A stretch of 64,000 nt of DNA from contig NZ_JAQQPS010000025.1 in the NCBI RefSeq assembly GCF_036688685.1, forward strand, positions 1 to 64,000, in the 5' to 3' direction. The translations under genes were made by a program, and so were the position numbers. Source of the DNA: JALYUM01 sp036688685. Its GTDB lineage: Bacteria > Pseudomonadota > Gammaproteobacteria > Burkholderiales > Burkholderiaceae_D. Position 1 is the stretch's first letter, and the number at the start of each line of letters is the position of its first letter. Below, piece by piece: positions 7,852 to 16,989 of the stretch. The notes under the pieces are model-generated. The model ran no database searches and was not told the DNA's origin. It was given only the letters and a program-made list of their open reading frames with translations.

Positions 7852-8463
7852 TTAACGACGCATGACCTTTTCGGAAGGCGTCAGCGCTTCGATATAGGCA
7901 GGACGCGAGAAGATGCGTTCGGCGTATTTCATCAGCGGCGCAGCCGTCTTCGAGAGTTCGATGCCGTAGTGGTCCAGGCGCCACAGCAATGGCGCAATCG
8001 CCACGTCGAGCATCGAGAATTCGTCGCCCAGCATGTACTTGTTTTTCAAGAACAGCGGCGCCAGCGTGGTCAGGCGATCGCGAATTTCGGCGCGTGCCTT
8101 GTCATGGCTCTTGTCGCTGGCTTTGGCGCGTTCGCTCTCGAGCACGTGGACGTGCACGAACAGCTCTTTTTCGAAATTGAACAGCATCAGGCGGGCACGC
8201 GCGCGCATCAGCGGATCGGCTGGCATCAGTTGCGGATGCGGGAAGCGCTCGTCGATGTACTCGTTGATGATGTTCGATTCGTACAGAATCAATTCGCGCT
8301 CGACCAGGATCGGAACCTGGCCGTACGGGTTCATCGTCGAGATGTCCTCAGGCTTGTTGAACAAATCCACATCGCGCACTTCGAAGTCCATGCCTTTTTC
8401 AAACAGGACCAGGCGGCAGCGTTGGGAAAACGGGCACGTGGTGCCGGAGTAGAGAACCATCAT
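7852..8463 (-). CDS. sspA: Stringent starvation protein A (GST-fold transcription factor)
   Basis: 203 residues with the thioredoxin-like N-terminal domain (MVLYSGTTCPFSQRCRLVLFEKG; PYGQVPILVE) and a GST-type helical C-terminal domain ending in an EKVMRR tail. SspA binds RNA polymerase and helps transcription under starvation and acid stress. Two ATGs (8463 and 8460) open the frame. It lies between the bc1 operon and sspB in the same direction, the usual betaproteobacterial order petABC-sspA-sspB. Confidence 0.93.
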   Translation of the reverse strand: MMVLYSGTTCPFSQRCRLVLFEKGMDFEVRDVDLFNKPEDISTMNPYGQVPILVERELILYESNIINEYIDERFPHPQLMPADPLMRARARLMLFNFEKELFVHVHVLESERAKASDKSHDKARAEIRDRLTTLAPLFLKNKYMLGDEFSMLDVAIAPLLWRLDHYGIELSKTAAPLMKYAERIFSRPAYIEALTPSEKVMRR

Positions 8464-8553
8464 GGTTTATAGTTCCTTAAGAAACAAAGGGGCAAACCGC
8501 ACGCGGCTCACCCCGAAAAGATTGCCCGCTTCAAGGGCGGGCAATGGATACCG

Positions 8554-9312
8554 TTATTTAACTTCTTTCCAGTACGACTCATTCAAGCGCCATGCCAGGA
8601 ATGCGAACAAGGCCAGGAACATGACCACGATCACACCGAGTCGTCGGTGCGATTCGCGGCCCGGTTCGGCCATCCAGTCCATGTAGGCGACCAGATCGGC
8701 CGTGGCCGAGTCGAACTCGGCCGAATTCATTGTGCCTGGCGTCAATTGCTCGAAGCCAGCCATTGTCTGGATTTTCTTGCCGTGCTCGTGCGGATCGTCG
8801 ATTTCGACCATCTTCACGGCGCGGACGCCCTGCAGTTGCCACATCACGTGCGGCATTGCGACGTTCGGCAACACCAGGTTGTTCCAGCCAGTTGGCCGGC
8901 TGTCATCCTTGTAGAACGTGCGCAAGTAGGTGTACAGATAATCCGGACCACTGCCACTCGCCGATGCCTTGGCGCGCGCAATGACCGATAAATCGGGCGG
9001 AACAGCCCCGAACCAGGCTTTTGCATCTGCTGGACGCATGGCCGTGGTCATCAAATCGCCGACCTTTTCGCCGGAAAACAGCAGGTTCGCCTTGATCTGG
9101 TCTTCCGACAGGCCAAGGTCGCGCAAGCGATTGTACCGCATGGACGATGCGGAATGACAGTTCAGGCAGTTGTTGATGAAGAGACGGGCCCCGTTTTGCA
9201 ATGAACTGAGGCTCGATCGGGACGGCGCGTTGTCTAATGGATACGTCGCTTCGTTGCCGAACGCCACCATCGGCAGCAGCGCCAGCGCGAGTAACAATTT
9301 CTTGAAGTTCAT
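8554..9312 (-). CDS. petC: Cytochrome c1 subunit of the bc1 complex
   Basis: 252 residues. A signal peptide ends about residue 20. The single haem c site is Cys49-Leu-Asn-Cys52-His53. The conserved ADAKAWFGAVPPDLSVIARAK block lies mid-protein, and a C-terminal anchor helix (about residues 225-243) holds the protein in the inner membrane. It takes electrons from the Rieske centre and passes them to soluble cytochrome c. It is last in petA-petB-petC, 19 nt after petB. Confidence 0.95.
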   Translation of the reverse strand: MNFKKLLLALALLPMVAFGNEATYPLDNAPSRSSLSSLQNGARLFINNCLNCHSASSMRYNRLRDLGLSEDQIKANLLFSGEKVGDLMTTAMRPADAKAWFGAVPPDLSVIARAKASASGSGPDYLYTYLRTFYKDDSRPTGWNNLVLPNVAMPHVMWQLQGVRAVKMVEIDDPHEHGKKIQTMAGFEQLTPGTMNSAEFDSATADLVAYMDWMAEPGRESHRRLGVIVVMFLALFAFLAWRLNESYWKEVK

Positions 9313-9331
9313 CGTTGTGTCCTCGGATGGC

Positions 9332-10744
9332 TTAATGCGGCGTGAATGTCACACGGGTTGGCACCGGCTTGAAGGTGCCCATCGTGCTCCACCACGGCAT
9401 CAGCAGGAAGAAACTGAAATAAAACAATGTGCAGATTTGCGAGAGCAGCGTGAACGCCGGCGTCGGCAGGCGCGTGCCCAGGAAACCGAGCGTCAGGAAC
9501 ACCAGTGCCAGCAAGCACAGCAGATACAGATGCCAGCGCGGGCGGTAGCGGATCGAGCGTACCGGCGAGTGGTCGAGCCACGGCATGGCGCCCAGGATCA
9601 CCACCGACGAGCCGAACAGCACCACGCCCCAGAATTTTGCGTCCAGCACCGATGGCAGCATGCCGACGATGGCCAGGATGGCAACCACGGCAATGATGGA
9701 CTTGACGATGAACGACAGGCGCGAACGCAGCCAGATGAATACGACGTATGCCGCCACCGCCGCCATGATGACCCACATGAAGTCGGCGGTGGTGGCGCGC
9801 AGCACGGAATAGAACGGCGTGAAATACCAGGTTGGCGCAATGTGCGTCGGCGTTTTCAGCGAATCGGCCGGTAGGAAGTTGTTGTACTCGAGGAAGTAGC
9901 CGCCCATCTCCGGCGCGAAAAACACGACCGACGAGAAGATCAGCAGGAACACCGAGACCCCAAACAAGTCCTTGAAGGTGTAGTAAGGATGCGACGGAAC
10001 GCCATCGAGCGGATGGCCATCCGGGCCAATGTGGTCCTTGATGTCGATGCCGTCCGGGTTGTTCGAGCCCACTTCATGCAGTGCGATCAAGTGCGCCGCG
10101 ACCAGGCCCAGCAGAACCAGCGGAATCGCGATGACATGGAACGCAAAGAAACGGTTCAGCGTCGCGTCGGACACCACGTAATCGCCACGGATCCACAGTG
10201 ACAGATCGGGGCCGATGAACGGAATCGCGCCAAACAGGTTCACAATCACCTGCGCGCCCCAGTACGACATTTGCCCCCAAGGCAGCAAATAACCGAAAAA
10301 CGCCTCGGCCATCAGGCACAGGAAAATGGCAAAGCCGAACAGCCAGAGCAGTTCGCGCGGCTTGCGGTACGAGCCATACAGGAAGGCCCGGGTCATGTGC
10401 AGGTAGATGACAATAAAAAACGCCGAGGCCCCGGTCGAGTGCATGTAGCGGATCAGGCGGCCGGATGGCACCTCGCGCATGATGTATTCGACGGAAGCGA
10501 AGGCGAGCGCCGCGTCCGGCTTGTAGTGCATGGTCAAAAAGATACCGGTGAGGATCTGCATCACCAGGATCAGCATCGCCAGCGAGCCGAAGATGTACCA
10601 GAAATTGAAATTTTTCGGGGCGTAGTACTTGCCCCATTGATCGTTCCACAGGGTCGACAGCGGAAAACGGTCGTCGATCCAGGCCAGCGCTTTGCTTGCC
10701 GCTGGTGCATTCGGTGGAAGCTTGGTTTCCTTGAACGCGCCCAT
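9332..10744 (-). CDS. petB: Cytochrome b subunit of the bc1 complex
   Basis: 470 residues and polytopic. The haem-b helices carry the bis-histidine pattern (RYMHSTGASAFFIVIYLHMTR; FFAFHVIAIPLVLLGLVAAH). The quinol-site segment reads HIAPTWYFTPFYS, so the Glu of the canonical PEWY motif is Thr here; other betaproteobacterial cytochromes b also vary at this position (from memory). The ATG at 10744 (MGAFKETKLPP) was chosen because it sits just after the petA stop; an in-frame start at 10774 would overlap petA. It moves electrons across the membrane in the Q cycle. Confidence 0.95.
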   Translation of the reverse strand: MGAFKETKLPPNAPAASKALAWIDDRFPLSTLWNDQWGKYYAPKNFNFWYIFGSLAMLILVMQILTGIFLTMHYKPDAALAFASVEYIMREVPSGRLIRYMHSTGASAFFIVIYLHMTRAFLYGSYRKPRELLWLFGFAIFLCLMAEAFFGYLLPWGQMSYWGAQVIVNLFGAIPFIGPDLSLWIRGDYVVSDATLNRFFAFHVIAIPLVLLGLVAAHLIALHEVGSNNPDGIDIKDHIGPDGHPLDGVPSHPYYTFKDLFGVSVFLLIFSSVVFFAPEMGGYFLEYNNFLPADSLKTPTHIAPTWYFTPFYSVLRATTADFMWVIMAAVAAYVVFIWLRSRLSFIVKSIIAVVAILAIVGMLPSVLDAKFWGVVLFGSSVVILGAMPWLDHSPVRSIRYRPRWHLYLLCLLALVFLTLGFLGTRLPTPAFTLLSQICTLFYFSFFLLMPWWSTMGTFKPVPTRVTFTPH

Positions 10745-10745
10745 G

Positions 10746-11360
10746 TTATGCCTCGCCTTTTTCGTCTTTGCCAATCACAATTCTGTTGTCGGAAAGGTAC
10801 ATATACGGCGGTACATCGAGGTTCGTCGGCGCGGGCTTGTTTTTAAACACGCGCGCGGACAGGTCGAAGGTGGAGCCGTGGCACGGACACAGGAAGCCGC
10901 CATGCCAGTCGTCCGGCAAATTCGGCTGGGCGCCGGCGGCAAGGCGCGACGATGGCGAACAGCCGAGGTGCGAGCAGATGCCCACCACCACCAGCGTTTC
11001 CTTGTGCTCCTTGCGGGCGCGCGCTTCGTTCTTGCAGTAGTCCGGCATATCGAGTTGATACACCTTGTCCGACGCTGGGTCGGCGAGCTGGGGATCGTTT
11101 TTGGCGAGGCTCGCCATCATTTCCGGGGTGCGGCGCAGGATCCAGACGGGTTTCCCGCGCCATTCCACCACTTTGAGTTCGCCTGGTTTGACATCCGAAA
11201 TATCCACTTCGACCGGTGCGCCGGCTGCCTTGGCGCGTTCGGAGGGTTGGAAACTGCTGACCAGGGCGCCTGCTGTGGCAACGCCCACAACGCCACCTGC
11301 CGCGCATGTAGCCACGAGCAAGTTGCGTCGGCCTGAATCGACCTGCTTCTCATTACTCAT
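10746..11360 (-). CDS. petA: Ubiquinol-cytochrome c reductase, Rieske iron-sulfur subunit
   Basis: The Rieske 2Fe-2S ligands are present as CSHLGC and CPCHGS. The N-terminus has a twin-arginine-like GRRNLL followed by a hydrophobic anchor (VATCAAGGVVGVATAGALV), typical of Tat-exported Rieske proteins. The ATG at 11360 (MSNEKQVDSG, 204 residues) is preceded by GGGG/GGA; an ATG at 11372 would add 4 residues but has no ribosome site. It is first in the petABC operon and divergent from mscL. Confidence 0.94.
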   Translation of the reverse strand: MSNEKQVDSGRRNLLVATCAAGGVVGVATAGALVSSFQPSERAKAAGAPVEVDISDVKPGELKVVEWRGKPVWILRRTPEMMASLAKNDPQLADPASDKVYQLDMPDYCKNEARARKEHKETLVVVGICSHLGCSPSSRLAAGAQPNLPDDWHGGFLCPCHGSTFDLSARVFKNKPAPTNLDVPPYMYLSDNRIVIGKDEKGEA

Positions 11361-11580
11361 TTCCAACCCCATTTAGTCAAAATGCGAAATTTCAGGTTTC
11401 AAGCAATAGCTTGTTCTACAACATTAAATTATATGTGAAAGCATTCGGCGAGTACCAAAAAATCTTTCTGGAAAGTCAATCCGTCGCGCAGTCACCCATG
11501 TCGCATCGCTCCCTTGCCGAAAGATCAAGCGTATGGGTTATCATCGAAGCGTATTTTTGATCGACGTTACAGGAGAAGCC

Positions 11581-11994
11581 ATGGGTATGATGCAGGAGTT
11601 CAAGCAGTTCGCAATCAAGGGAAATGTCATGGACCTCGCGGTCGGTGTCATCATCGGTGGTGCATTCGGCAAGATTGTCGATTCGCTGGTTCAGGACATC
11701 ATCATGCCGCCCATCGGAAAATTGTTCGGCGGCCTGGATTTCGCCAACTATTATGTACCGCTGAATGGCCAAAGTACCGCCCTGTCGCTGGTCGAAGCCA
11801 AAAAGGCCGGTGCCGTGCTCGCTTACGGTAACTTCATCACCGTGGCCCTCAATTTCCTGATCCTGGCATTTATTATTTTCCAGATTGTGCGCTTCATGAA
11901 TCGCCTGCGTCCAGCCCCGCCAGCGCCGGTCGCCGCCGCCACCCCGGAAGACGTGCTGTTGTTGCGCGAAATCCGCGACGCCCTGAAACGCTAA
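11581..11994 (+). CDS. mscL: Large-conductance mechanosensitive channel
   Basis: 137 residues: an N-terminal amphipathic helix (MMQEFKQFAIKGNVMDLAVG), first transmembrane helix VGVIIGGAFGKIVDSLVQD, second helix FITVALNFLILAFIIFQIV, and a C-terminal helix ending EVLLLREIRDAL-type sequence. It opens under high membrane tension to release solutes after osmotic downshock. ACAGGAGAAGCC before the ATG fixes the start. It is 3 nt from the HtrA gene, so the two are probably co-transcribed. Confidence 0.95.
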   Translation: MGMMQEFKQFAIKGNVMDLAVGVIIGGAFGKIVDSLVQDIIMPPIGKLFGGLDFANYYVPLNGQSTALSLVEAKKAGAVLAYGNFITVALNFLILAFIIFQIVRFMNRLRPAPPAPVAAATPEDVLLLREIRDALKR

Positions 11995-11997
11995 ACG

Positions 11998-13143
11998 ATG
12001 CGCCGCCTGTGGCTGGTCTTTGCACAAACCATCACCATCGCCTTCGGGCTGTACCTGGTGCTGGCCACCGTGCGCCCGGACTGGCTGCAGCGCCTCACGC
12101 CGGCGCGCCGGATCGATACCGGTCCGGCGCCCGTGCTGCAGGCGGCCTCCACGATGAAACCGGCCGGTGCCAGCTTCCGCGACGCGGCCGGGCGCGCCAT
12201 GCCGTCGGTGGTGAATATCTTCAGCAGCAAGTCGCGTCCGAAACAGCAGTCGGCGTCGAAAGACGAACAACTGCGGCGCTTTTTTGGCGACGGTTCGCCG
12301 GAACGCCAGAGCGCCAGCCTGGGTTCCGGCGTGATCGTCTCGCCGGATGGCTACATCCTCACCAATAACCATGTCGTCGACGACGCCGACGACATCGAAG
12401 TGGGCCTGGCCGACGGCCGCACCGTGCCTGCCAAGATCGTCGGCACCGATCCGGAGACCGACCTGGCCGTGATCCGCATCGCTGAACGCAAATTGCCGGT
12501 CATGCTGCTGGGACATCCGGAACACGCCCGCGTGGGCGACGTGGTGCTGGCGATCGGCAACCCGTTTGGCGTGGGCCAGACCGTCACCATGGGCATCATT
12601 TCGGCAGTCGGGCGGAACAACCTGCACATCAACCATTTTGAAAATTTCATCCAGACCGATGCGGCGATTAACTTCGGTAATTCGGGCGGCGCGCTGGTCG
12701 ATACCAGCGGCAATTTACTCGGAATTAACTCGGCGATTTATTCGCAGACCGGCGGCTCGGTCGGCATCGGCTTTGCCATTCCCGTCACCACCGCCAAAGC
12801 CGTGCTCGACGAAATCGTCGCGCATGGGCAGGTCACGCGCGGCTGGATCGGCATCGAGTCGCAGGACATCACGCCCGAACTGGCCAACAGCTTTGGCCTC
12901 GACCGCAAGAGCGGCGCCATCATCGCCGGCGTGGTGCGCGGCGGACCGGCCGACAAAGCCGGCATGCTGCCCGGCGATATCCTGTCCGGCGTCGACGGCA
13001 AGCAGGTAACCAGCACCACCGACATGCTCAACCTGATTGCGCAACTGACGCCGGGCGGCAAAACGCGCATGACCGTGATCCGCAAGAACCGTGAGTCGAC
13101 CGTGGACGTTACGGTCGGCAAGCGGCCGCGCATCGCGGATTAA
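11998..13143 (+). CDS. Membrane-anchored HtrA/DegS-like serine protease (S1C) with one PDZ domain
   Basis: 381 residues. One N-terminal hydrophobic helix (residues 5-22) is not followed by a clear cleavage site, so an inner-membrane anchor is likely. The trypsin-like domain has the His in LTNNHVVDD, the Asp in DPETDLAVIRI and the Ser in NFGNSGGALVD. One PDZ domain covers about residues 275-370. A single PDZ and an anchor resemble DegS/AlgW, which sense misfolded outer-membrane proteins and cut an anti-sigma factor. It is not the two-PDZ DegP type. It starts 3 nt after mscL. Confidence 0.88.
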   Translation: MRRLWLVFAQTITIAFGLYLVLATVRPDWLQRLTPARRIDTGPAPVLQAASTMKPAGASFRDAAGRAMPSVVNIFSSKSRPKQQSASKDEQLRRFFGDGSPERQSASLGSGVIVSPDGYILTNNHVVDDADDIEVGLADGRTVPAKIVGTDPETDLAVIRIAERKLPVMLLGHPEHARVGDVVLAIGNPFGVGQTVTMGIISAVGRNNLHINHFENFIQTDAAINFGNSGGALVDTSGNLLGINSAIYSQTGGSVGIGFAIPVTTAKAVLDEIVAHGQVTRGWIGIESQDITPELANSFGLDRKSGAIIAGVVRGGPADKAGMLPGDILSGVDGKQVTSTTDMLNLIAQLTPGGKTRMTVIRKNRESTVDVTVGKRPRIAD

Positions 13144-13194
13144 CCGACGAAGTCGTCCCGGCGCTGGCCGGGATCCATTACTTATTGAGAACCC

Positions 13195-13890
13195 ATGCAT
13201 TTGCGCGACCTGAAGCAGTACTTGTCCGAACTCGAAGAAAACAATGCCCGTCCGTGGTTCGTGATGAACAAGCCGCGCTACGACATCCTGCGCGAAGAAT
13301 TCCTGGAAGTGGTCACGGAATTGATCCGGCAGATCACCCTGTTCGACAAGCAGGTGGCTGCCTGCAATCCCAAAAAGGCGATGTTCCGCATCAACCGCGA
13401 CATCCGTTTTTCAAAAAACAAGACGCCCTATAAAACCCGCTTTTCGGCCGGCATCACGCCCAACGATTTGCGCCGCCCCAGCGCCGGAGGCGGACCGACC
13501 TGGTATTTCCAGATCGACGGCAAGGGCATCCTCGGCATGGGCGCGGGCGAATACCTGCCGCCACCGGCGCGACTGAAAGCGATTCGCCAGCATGTGCTCA
13601 ACGATGCGACAGGTTTCGCCAAAATACTGAAAAATAAGGCCTTGCGCGCCACCTACGCCGGTTTATTGGAAGAGGACAAATTACTGCGTCCGCCCAAAGG
13701 ATTCGATCCCGACCATCCGCATATCGAAGCGCTCAAGCTGAAGAGCTTTTTTGTCTGGACCGAGGTCAAGCTGGACATCAATGCGCCCGACAAGCTGGTG
13801 CCGCAACTGGCGCAAGCGTTCAAGGATGCATTGCCGCTGGTCCTGTGGCTGCGTGGCGTACCCGAACTGGAAACAGCCGACACCGAATAA
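13195..13890 (+). CDS. DUF2461/TIGR02453 family protein
   Basis: 231 residues matching the TIGR02453 pattern: FLRDLKQYLSELEENNARPWF-like N-terminus (here MHLRDLKQYL), FRINRDIRFSKNKTPYKTRF, and a GMGAGEYLPPPARLKAIRQH block. The family is widespread, cytoplasmic and of unknown function; no catalytic residues have been agreed. It stands 51 nt after the HtrA gene and 12 nt before the cupin gene, so it may share their transcript. Confidence 0.82.
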   Translation: MHLRDLKQYLSELEENNARPWFVMNKPRYDILREEFLEVVTELIRQITLFDKQVAACNPKKAMFRINRDIRFSKNKTPYKTRFSAGITPNDLRRPSAGGGPTWYFQIDGKGILGMGAGEYLPPPARLKAIRQHVLNDATGFAKILKNKALRATYAGLLEEDKLLRPPKGFDPDHPHIEALKLKSFFVWTEVKLDINAPDKLVPQLAQAFKDALPLVLWLRGVPELETADTE

Positions 13891-13902
13891 CAGGAGACTT
13901 AT

Positions 13903-14280
13903 ATGGCCCTGCAACATGCTGCATCAGGCGAAAAAATCGCCCTTCAACGGGGCGACGACGATATCGCCCATTTCACGTCCGTGGCCCTGGCCAAGACGGA
14001 CAATATGGAACTCATCCGCCTGGTCCTGCCGCAAGAACGGACCATGCCGCAGCACCGCGTCAACGGCGAACTGACCTTGTTGTGCCTGGAAGGAGAGATT
14101 GCCTTCGATGCCTACGGGAAGACCACCATCCTTTGCCCTGGCGAAATGCTGTATCTGGAAGGCGGACAGACGCACGCCATCCGCGCCAATCAAGACGCGG
14201 TGGCGCTGATGACGATTTTATTACCCGCCGAACGCAATGGCGGGATTGCTGCGGTGGCCGATGCGGGGCAGGAAGCCTGA
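13903..14280 (+). CDS. Small cupin-domain protein
   Basis: 125 residues forming one cupin beta-barrel: PQHRVNGELTLLCLEGEIAF corresponds to motif 1 and GEMLYLEGGQTHAIRA to motif 2, with a His/Glu/His pattern suited to binding a divalent metal. Small single-domain cupins often handle reactive small molecules, but no substrate is implied here. CAGGAG lies upstream of the ATG. It is the last gene of the mscL-side run, followed by an intergenic repeat element. Confidence 0.75.
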   Translation: MALQHAASGEKIALQRGDDDIAHFTSVALAKTDNMELIRLVLPQERTMPQHRVNGELTLLCLEGEIAFDAYGKTTILCPGEMLYLEGGQTHAIRANQDAVALMTILLPAERNGGIAAVADAGQEA

Positions 14281-14328
14281 GTTTCCCGCCGAATGTTTCT
14301 GTGGGCCGGTAAACCAATCACTTTCTAC

Positions 14329-14424
14329 CGTCACCCCCGCGCAGGCGGGGGCCTATAGCAAGTTTGAGTGGAGATCGCGTCTGCATTTGACGGGTTATGG
14401 GTCCCCGCCTTCGCGGGGATGACG
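14329..14424. repeat. Terminal-inverted-repeat intergenic element, copy 1
   Basis: A 96-nt unit begins CGTCACCCCCGC and ends CGCGGGGATGACG. The outer arms of about 28 nt are imperfect inverted copies, and each arm is itself a short GC hairpin with a CGCAGG/CTTCGC core. The inner 40 nt are unrelated to other copies. The same design is found at 46025, 60497 and 61881, with a half copy at 20741. It lies between the convergent cupin and gpsA genes. Confidence 0.75.
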
Positions 14425-14462
14425 TTGGGTAGGTGGGCGGTGAATGAACGATCGGACTTCGA

Positions 14463-15491
14463 TCACGCTAGCTCGTCGCGCGGATCGCGCGCCAGCAGGC
14501 GCGTCACCATCGCGGCGGCATTGTCGCCATCGAACAGCACGCCGGCCACCGCATTGGTGATCGGCATATCCACGCCCAGCTTCAAGGCCAGCGCGCGCAC
14601 CGCGCGCGCACACGGCACCCCTTCGGCCACGTGACCCAGTTCGTCGACAATGGTCGTCAGCGGCTTGCCCTGCGCCAGCGCCAGTCCCACGCGGCGGTTG
14701 CGCGACAGGTCGCCGGTGCAGGTCAGAATCAAATCCCCCATGCCGGTCAACCCCATGAAGGTGCTGGCGCGCCCGCCCAGGATGGTACCCAGGCGCGTTA
14801 TTTCGGCCAGGCCGCGCGTGATCAGCGCGGCGCGGGCGTTCAGGCCCAGCCCCATGCCGTCGGCCGCGCCGGTGGCGATGGCGAGAATATTCTTGACGGC
14901 GCCGCCCACTTCCACCCCGATCATGTCGTCGCAGGCATACACGCGGATATTTCCACCATGGACGGCGGCAACCACGCGGTTGCGCAGGCGTTCATCGTGC
15001 GAGGCGACAGTGAGCGCACACGGCAAGCCGCGCGCCACTTCCTGCGCAAACGACGGCCCGGACAAGGCCGCGCCGCTGATCGCGTCGCCCAGTACGGCGT
15101 GCATCACCTGATGCGGCAACAGCCCGGTGTCGTACTCGAACCCTTTGCATAGCCAGACGATGTGGTCGATCGGCCGACCTTTCAGCTGTTCCAGCAGCGG
15201 CCGCAGTCCGGCCACGGGGCAGGCCGCAATCAGCAGCGTGCGCACGCCTTCGGCAGGCGCCGCATGCGCCAGCGCGGCGTCGAAGTCGCTGCCCACCTGC
15301 AAGCCGTCCGGCAGCTTGAAGCCGGGCAGGTAAGCCGTGTTTTCGTGCGCGGCGGCGGTGGCGGCCATTGCCTCGACGTTGCGGCCCCACAGCAGCACGT
15401 TGTGGCGCGCGGCCAGGGCGATGGCAACGGCCGTGCCCCAGGCGCCAGCGCCCAGGACGGTGATGTTAAAAGGAGCGGTCGGATCAGGCAT
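14463..15491 (-). CDS. gpsA: Glycerol-3-phosphate dehydrogenase [NAD(P)+]
   Basis: 342 residues. The N-terminal nucleotide-binding loop is VLGAGAWGTA; the GPSFAQEVARGLP and EVGGAVKNILAIATG blocks with catalytic Lys are typical of GpsA. It reduces dihydroxyacetone phosphate to sn-glycerol-3-phosphate for phospholipid synthesis. I chose ATG 15491 (MPDPTAPFNI); a TTG at 15503 would add 4 residues. It is the last gene of a conserved rhodanese-grxC-secB-gpsA block. Confidence 0.94.
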   Translation of the reverse strand: MPDPTAPFNITVLGAGAWGTAVAIALAARHNVLLWGRNVEAMAATAAAHENTAYLPGFKLPDGLQVGSDFDAALAHAAPAEGVRTLLIAACPVAGLRPLLEQLKGRPIDHIVWLCKGFEYDTGLLPHQVMHAVLGDAISGAALSGPSFAQEVARGLPCALTVASHDERLRNRVVAAVHGGNIRVYACDDMIGVEVGGAVKNILAIATGAADGMGLGLNARAALITRGLAEITRLGTILGGRASTFMGLTGMGDLILTCTGDLSRNRRVGLALAQGKPLTTIVDELGHVAEGVPCARAVRALALKLGVDMPITNAVAGVLFDGDNAAAMVTRLLARDPRDELA

Positions 15492-15621
15492 GGTGGGGTT
15501 CAATCAAAGGTGCATGCAGCGGCGCAGGCCGGTACAACGGAGCCTGATGATAAGCGAATGGGGAAGAAACAGCAGACAGCGCCCCGCGCACAGCACGGGA
15601 CGCCAGACGCAAACTAGTCGA

Positions 15622-16083
15622 TCAGTTTGCTGGTGCAGCGGCAGCGGCTTCAGCCATTGCCTGGAGACGCTGCTGGTAGAACACTTCAAAGTTGATTTCC
15701 GCCAGGTGCACTGGTGGGAAGCCAGCGCGGGTGATCACGTCGGCAATGTTCGAACGCAGGTACGGGTACACGATGTTCGGGCAACCGATGCCCAGCAGTG
15801 GGTCCATCTGGTCAGCAGGAATATTCCGTGCTTCAAAGATGCCGCCTTGCTTGCCTTCAACCAGGAAAGCGACTTTGTCCTTGATTTTTGCGGTCACGGT
15901 GATGGTGACGGTCGATTCGTAGATACCTTCGGCGATGGCTTCCGCACCGACGTCGAGGGCGACTTCGATGGTTGGAGCTTCCTGCTCGAGGAAGATAGCT
16001 GGCGAGTTAGGTTGTTCCAGCGACAAGTCTTTCAGGTAAACGCGCTGAATTTGGAATACGGGTTGCAGAGTTTCGTCGGACAT
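15622..16083 (-). CDS. secB: Protein-export chaperone SecB
   Basis: 153 residues with SecB hallmarks: QRVYLKDLSLEQPNSPAIF near the N-terminus, LVEGKQGGIFEARNI, and CPNIVYPYLRSNIADVITRAGFPP. It holds secretory preproteins unfolded in the cytoplasm and hands them to SecA. The acidic N-terminus (MSDETLQP) and Ala-rich tail are usual. It lies between grxC and gpsA in the same direction. Confidence 0.95.
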   Translation of the reverse strand: MSDETLQPVFQIQRVYLKDLSLEQPNSPAIFLEQEAPTIEVALDVGAEAIAEGIYESTVTITVTAKIKDKVAFLVEGKQGGIFEARNIPADQMDPLLGIGCPNIVYPYLRSNIADVITRAGFPPVHLAEINFEVFYQQRLQAMAEAAAAAPAN

Positions 16084-16217
16084 GGAACGCTTTCGTTGTA
16101 ATTAGTAGGAGAGGCACGGGTCGTTCAGAGGGTGCCTGGAATCAAACGCGCGGGTAATTGTATCAAAACCAATTGGCCAGTCATAGCCTCGATGACCGCG
16201 CGATCATTCTCCGAAAA

Positions 16218-16481
16218 TCAGGCGCCTGCCAGCAAGGGATCGAGGCGACCGGCCTGGTCCAGCGCATACAAATCGTCGAAGCCGCCCACGTGGGTATCGC
16301 CCACATAGATTTGCGGTACCGTGCGGCGACCGGTCTTTTGCATCATGATCGTACGCTGTTCCGGATCGAGGTCGACGCGAATGCGTTCGATTTCCTTGAC
16401 GCCCTTGGCTTCGAGCAGGCGCTCGGCACGGACGCAGTAGGGGCAGCTGGCGGTATGGTAGAGAACGACGTGGGCGGACAT
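16218..16481 (-). CDS. grxC: Glutaredoxin 3
   Basis: 87 residues with the dithiol active site Cys13-Pro-Tyr-Cys16, the cis-proline segment RRTVPQIYV and the glutathione-binding GGFDDLYAL. It reduces disulfides and glutathione mixed disulfides in the cytoplasm. The ATG at 16481 has AAGGAAACACC upstream. It is 19 nt after the rhodanese gene and 134 nt before secB, matching the conserved order. Confidence 0.94.
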   Translation of the reverse strand: MSAHVVLYHTASCPYCVRAERLLEAKGVKEIERIRVDLDPEQRTIMMQKTGRRTVPQIYVGDTHVGGFDDLYALDQAGRLDPLLAGA

Positions 16482-16500
16482 GGTGTTTCCTTTAATCTGA

Positions 16501-16902
16501 TTATTTGGTAATCGGCAAGCTGGCAGCGGTCCAGGCCGGCTGCCCGCCGTCCAGGCTGAATACGTCGGTAAAGCCGGCGGCGCCCAGGACTTTGGCGGCC
16601 TTGTCGGCGCGCGCGCCGCTCTGGCACACCACGACGATGGTTTTGGCCTTGAATTTATCCAGTTCGCCGATGCGAGCCGACAAGTCTGCCAGTGGAATGC
16701 TTTTCGCGTCGCGCAAATGCCCAGCGGCAAATTCTTCCGCGCTGCGCACGTCCAGCACCATGGTCTTGCCACGGTTGATCATTTGGGTCACCTGCAGCGC
16801 CGACGCACGGCGGCCACGGGGCTGGATGGCTGGCCACAGCAGGGCGGCGCCCGACAAGACGGCGATGGCGACGACGAAAATATGGTCAAGGATGAATTTC
16901 AC
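16501..16902 (-). CDS. Membrane-anchored rhodanese-like protein
   Basis: 133 residues. An N-terminal hydrophobic helix (residues 5-25) anchors one rhodanese domain containing VLDVRSAEEFAAGHLRDAKSIPL and the active-site loop VVCQSGARADKA with the sulfur-carrying Cys. It corresponds to YibN, which heads the same block in enterobacteria. The probable role is sulfur transfer or membrane-protein-insertion support; the substrate is unknown. Confidence 0.87.
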   Translation of the reverse strand: MKFILDHIFVVAIAVLSGAALLWPAIQPRGRRASALQVTQMINRGKTMVLDVRSAEEFAAGHLRDAKSIPLADLSARIGELDKFKAKTIVVVCQSGARADKAAKVLGAAGFTDVFSLDGGQPAWTAASLPITK

Positions 16903-16989
16903 TGGGGTTCCATGGTTGAACTGAATGGGCGCATTATAAAATAGAAGCAGACCCGCAATCCTTTACCCCTATTTTTTGAAGAAGAACCC

